Source: Pelagadaptatus sp034112445
Lineage (GTDB): Bacteria > Pseudomonadota > Gammaproteobacteria > Pseudomonadales > Cellvibrionaceae
NCBI GenBank assembly: GCA_034112445.1
Contig: JAWUVI010000015.1
Coordinates: 1 to 64,000 of the forward strand
Direction: 5' to 3'
Length of the DNA: 64,000 nucleotides
Shown: positions 61,831 through 64,000 of the stretch, piece after piece
Layout: each line of letters begins with the position of its first letter
How positions within the stretch are numbered: position 1 is the first letter of the stretch
Made by a program: the position numbers and the translations under genes
The notes under the pieces: model-generated
Told to the model about the DNA's origin: nothing
Seen by the model: the letters and a program-made list of their open reading frames with translations, nothing else
Database searches by the model: none

Positions 61831-62608
61831 ATTGAGACTCACCATAAGCATAGGTGATGCGGGGCTTACCATAGAGAGGGTGCTGGTCGACCAATGCTTG
61901 GGTTTTGAACACAGACTCAATCATATTGGCGGTTAATACTTCTTCTGGGGTGCCATTAGAGACTATATGCCCATGATCAATCGTGATAATTCTGTCACAA
62001 TAAGCGGCGGCTAAATTCAGATCATGGAAGGACGCAAAAATAGTAACTCCCATTTTTTGCACTTGCTGTAACACACTGATTTGATAGTGAATATCTAAGT
62101 GATTAGTCGGTTCATCCATCAACAGTAATTGCGGATCTTGAACCATGGCGCGCGCGACCATAACTCGTTGTTTCTCGCCGCCAGAAAGGTGCACATAGGG
62201 CTCGTCACTAAAGGCAGTAAGGTCAACCTGCTCGATAGCACGTGAAATTTTTTCTTTATCGGCTGGCGAGTCGAGCGTGAATAATTTTTTATGCGGTGTT
62301 AAGCCCAGCCCTACGACATCTTTAACTCGTAAGCCCAAATGCTCTGAATGCTCTTGTAAAATAACAGCTACTTTTTTAGCGTTATCTTTAGCCGAATGCT
62401 GCCAAATATTTTGGCCGAATAATTCTACCGAACCACGACAAGGTTGATTAACACGGTATAAGCAACGCAATAAACTCGATTTACCCGACCCATTAGGGCC
62501 AATAAGACCAACGAAAGAGCCCTGCTCAACATCAAAAGAAATATTATCGAGAATGCGCCTATTACCGGCATCCCATCCTAAATTATTTACCGCTAAAATT
62601 GCTGTCAT
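61823..62608 (-). CDS. btuD: Vitamin B12 ABC transporter ATP-binding protein
   Basis: The protein has the Walker A loop IGPNGSGKSSLLRCL, the signature HLSGGEKQRVMVARAMVQ, Walker B LLLMDEPTNHLD and the switch His in ASFHDLNLAAAYC. It powers uptake with BtuC. I use the ATG at 62608; a TTG at 62626 has AAGGG upstream and is an alternative. The gap of about 90 bases upstream has no riboswitch, so this operon has a separate promoter. Confidence 0.93.
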   Translation of the reverse strand: MTAILAVNNLGWDAGNRRILDNISFDVEQGSFVGLIGPNGSGKSSLLRCLYRVNQPCRGSVELFGQNIWQHSAKDNAKKVAVILQEHSEHLGLRVKDVVGLGLTPHKKLFTLDSPADKEKISRAIEQVDLTAFSDEPYVHLSGGEKQRVMVARAMVQDPQLLLMDEPTNHLDIHYQISVLQQVQKMGVTIFASFHDLNLAAAYCDRIITIDHGHIVSNGTPEEVLTANMIESVFKTQALVDQHPLYGKPRITYAYGESQYD

Positions 62609-62713
62609 TGACGAGTCGCTGCGCAAGCGCCCTTTAATATATTAAAACAAGCTGCACACCATACTGATGCGCACGCGATTGGCAAGTAGCCTCTCACCCA
62701 TTCGATAACTTAT

Positions 62714-64000
62714 TTAAGAGAATTTCTCTATGAACTCGTCCATCGCAACCGGCTTGCCTTTAAAGTAACCTTGCACATAGCTTACCTCAAGATCTTTCAA
62801 GACATTGAGCTCTTCGATCACCTCTACTCCTTCAGCCACAGTTTCGGCGTTAGTAGACTCTGCCATTTGGCAAATAGCGGATACAATCCTTTGGTTAACA
62901 TCCGATTGATGAATATCACGAACGAAACTCATGTCTATTTTAACAATATCTGGCTGCATTTTTTGCATATACGATAGCGAAGAGTAACCCGTACCAAAAT
63001 CATCCAACGCGACCATATAGCCTTCAGCCTTTATTTGTAAAATGGCCTTCACAAACAGATTCATTTCCTGGGAAGACGCCGTTTCAGTAACTTCAAAAAC
63101 AACATTTTTTGGGCTGATTCCGTTCTCTGACGCCATGACTTTGATAAACGACATTAAGCTTGGTTCAAATAAATCCATTGCCGATAAGTTTACGGATAAA
63201 TGAAAATTATCTGGTAACTTATTAATATTGTCTCCCAGCCATTTAAATGATTTTTTGATCACAATCTTGGTGATTCTAAATATCATATTGCCATTTTCTG
63301 CGGCGGGGATAAACAGATCAGGACCAACAAAACCACGTACGGGAGAAATCCAACGGATAAGAACTTCTCCACCAATAAGGTTGTCATTCAAATCAAACTG
63401 GGGCTGGATATTAAATGAGAACTCTTCGGCCTTGATGGCCAAATCAACATCCTTAATTAGCCGGATCATGTTGCTATGATCAGTATCTTGCTGCTGACTA
63501 TACTCAAAGGCAACAACCCCAGAAGCAACGGCTTGATTCAGAGCCACCTGAGACTTCCGGTAGCTTTCTTCAAGCGAGCAAACCAAATTTCCACTGCTAT
63601 CGGTTAATATAGAAACCCCTAGCCTTACGTGAAGGCTAGACTCTAAATCAGCAACCTTTAACGGCTGATTGAGTGCCTTAATTAATTTGGCCGCCACTAA
63701 TTCGCTATCTTTATCGGCAATACCAATCATGAGCATTTGCCCATCGGCCAGACTGATTAAATATTTATGACTGCCATCTGGCATCGGTATCGGCACAGCA
63801 CAATTGGTTTCGGCCATATAAGTTTCGGCTTTTTCAATAAATTCATGGTACGCCTGAGAAACGACCTTGGGACCAAAAATACCTGCAAATGTTGAAATTC
63901 CGGTCGTCTTTAATATGACCATCCAAAGTTTGGTTTCCATTGACATCAGGGTTTTATCAAAGCCGCCCTCATAGGAGTGTAATAGATACGCATAAGTGGG
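62714..64000 (-). CDS. GGDEF-EAL domain protein, cut by the window edge
   Basis: The frame stays open to the last base, so the N-terminus lies outside the window. The first ATG inside is at 63946, but the 18 codons before it read through, so it need not be the real start. The first ~160 visible residues look like a degenerate GGDEF domain (no GGDEF signature seen). The EAL domain is well kept: GGEVLIRW (EVL for EAL), NLSAMDL, FEVTET, LDDFGTGYSSLSYM, KIDMSF, AEGVE and QGYFKGKP. It is probably an active c-di-GMP phosphodiesterase. Nothing is seen in the gap to btuD. Confidence 0.88.
   Translation of the reverse strand, partial: PTYAYLLHSYEGGFDKTLMSMETKLWMVILKTTGISTFAGIFGPKVVSQAYHEFIEKAETYMAETNCAVPIPMPDGSHKYLISLADGQMLMIGIADKDSELVAAKLIKALNQPLKVADLESSLHVRLGVSILTDSSGNLVCSLEESYRKSQVALNQAVASGVVAFEYSQQQDTDHSNMIRLIKDVDLAIKAEEFSFNIQPQFDLNDNLIGGEVLIRWISPVRGFVGPDLFIPAAENGNMIFRITKIVIKKSFKWLGDNINKLPDNFHLSVNLSAMDLFEPSLMSFIKVMASENGISPKNVVFEVTETASSQEMNLFVKAILQIKAEGYMVALDDFGTGYSSLSYMQKMQPDIVKIDMSFVRDIHQSDVNQRIVSAICQMAESTNAETVAEGVEVIEELNVLKDLEVSYVQGYFKGKPVAMDEFIEKFS

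Noticed and set aside
1..64000. CRISPR arrays, insertion sequences, prophage and tRNA genes
   Set aside because: I looked for regular repeat-spacer arrays, transposase motifs, phage genes and tRNA cloverleaf cores in the gaps and saw none.

Overview
The window is a stretch of chromosome from a Gram-negative gammaproteobacterium of moderate to low GC. The block rRNA promoters - tyrS - M23 peptidase - anmK - DsrE - erpA - bactofilin - DUF6776 - argC matches the order I know from Pseudomonas. Other content (PBP1b with a TPR lipoprotein, LapD-like and RetS-like proteins, and a Marinobacter-type fatty acyl-CoA reductase) points to a marine relative, perhaps in the Cellvibrionales/Spongiibacteraceae. 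That placement is an inference from gene content, not a phylogeny. I see no mobile element, prophage, CRISPR array or tRNA gene.

Layout. Positions 1-390 hold three evenly spaced rRNA-type promoters firing leftward, so an rRNA operon should start just outside the window. 0.45-8.7 kb is the tyrS-to-argC housekeeping block. 8.8-15.1 kb holds a ClC protein, a RetS-like hybrid kinase and an Aer-like chemoreceptor. 15.3-17.9 kb is hemJ, a thiD-like gene and hemL. 18-24.9 kb holds a PilZ/DUF1631 pair, PBP1b with its lipoprotein partner, and an adenosine kinase-like gene. 25-29.2 kb is DUF2333, a PCu(A)C copper chaperone, a LapD-like receptor and a TPR lipoprotein. 29.4-33.9 kb is dsbD, aroQ, accB and accC. 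34-37.8 kb is mscS, an Smr protein, nfeD/qmcA and a hydroxyacid dehydrogenase. 37.8-40.9 kb is a regulator with a lipid-type ligand domain, divergent from a two-domain fatty acyl-CoA reductase. 41-50.6 kb is glyA, deaD, a DUF3015/DUF4105 pair, rlmB and rnr. 50.7-55.4 kb is a signalling island: a soluble PAS hybrid kinase, a MerR-type HTH fused to a receiver, and a degenerate EAL fused to a receiver. 55.4-62.6 kb is a vitamin B12 uptake and salvage cluster (btuD-btuC-btuF, a cobalamin riboswitch, btuB-cobO-cobQ). The right edge cuts a GGDEF-EAL gene.

The strongest candidate for an undescribed system is the 50.7-55.4 kb island. Its divergent intergenic region carries two near-identical 16-bp elements, each a direct repeat of TATCG with 9-bp periodicity. 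This is the kind of site expected for a BldC-like HTH that binds direct repeats. The second is the compact cobalamin riboswitch with a visible Shine-Dalgarno-sequestering hairpin. The third is the pairing of a putative fatty-acid-sensing regulator with the fatty alcohol-forming reductase. c-di-GMP-type proteins are frequent here (PilZ, LapD-like, degenerate EAL, GGDEF-EAL), and several have lost catalytic residues, so they probably act as receptors or scaffolds.
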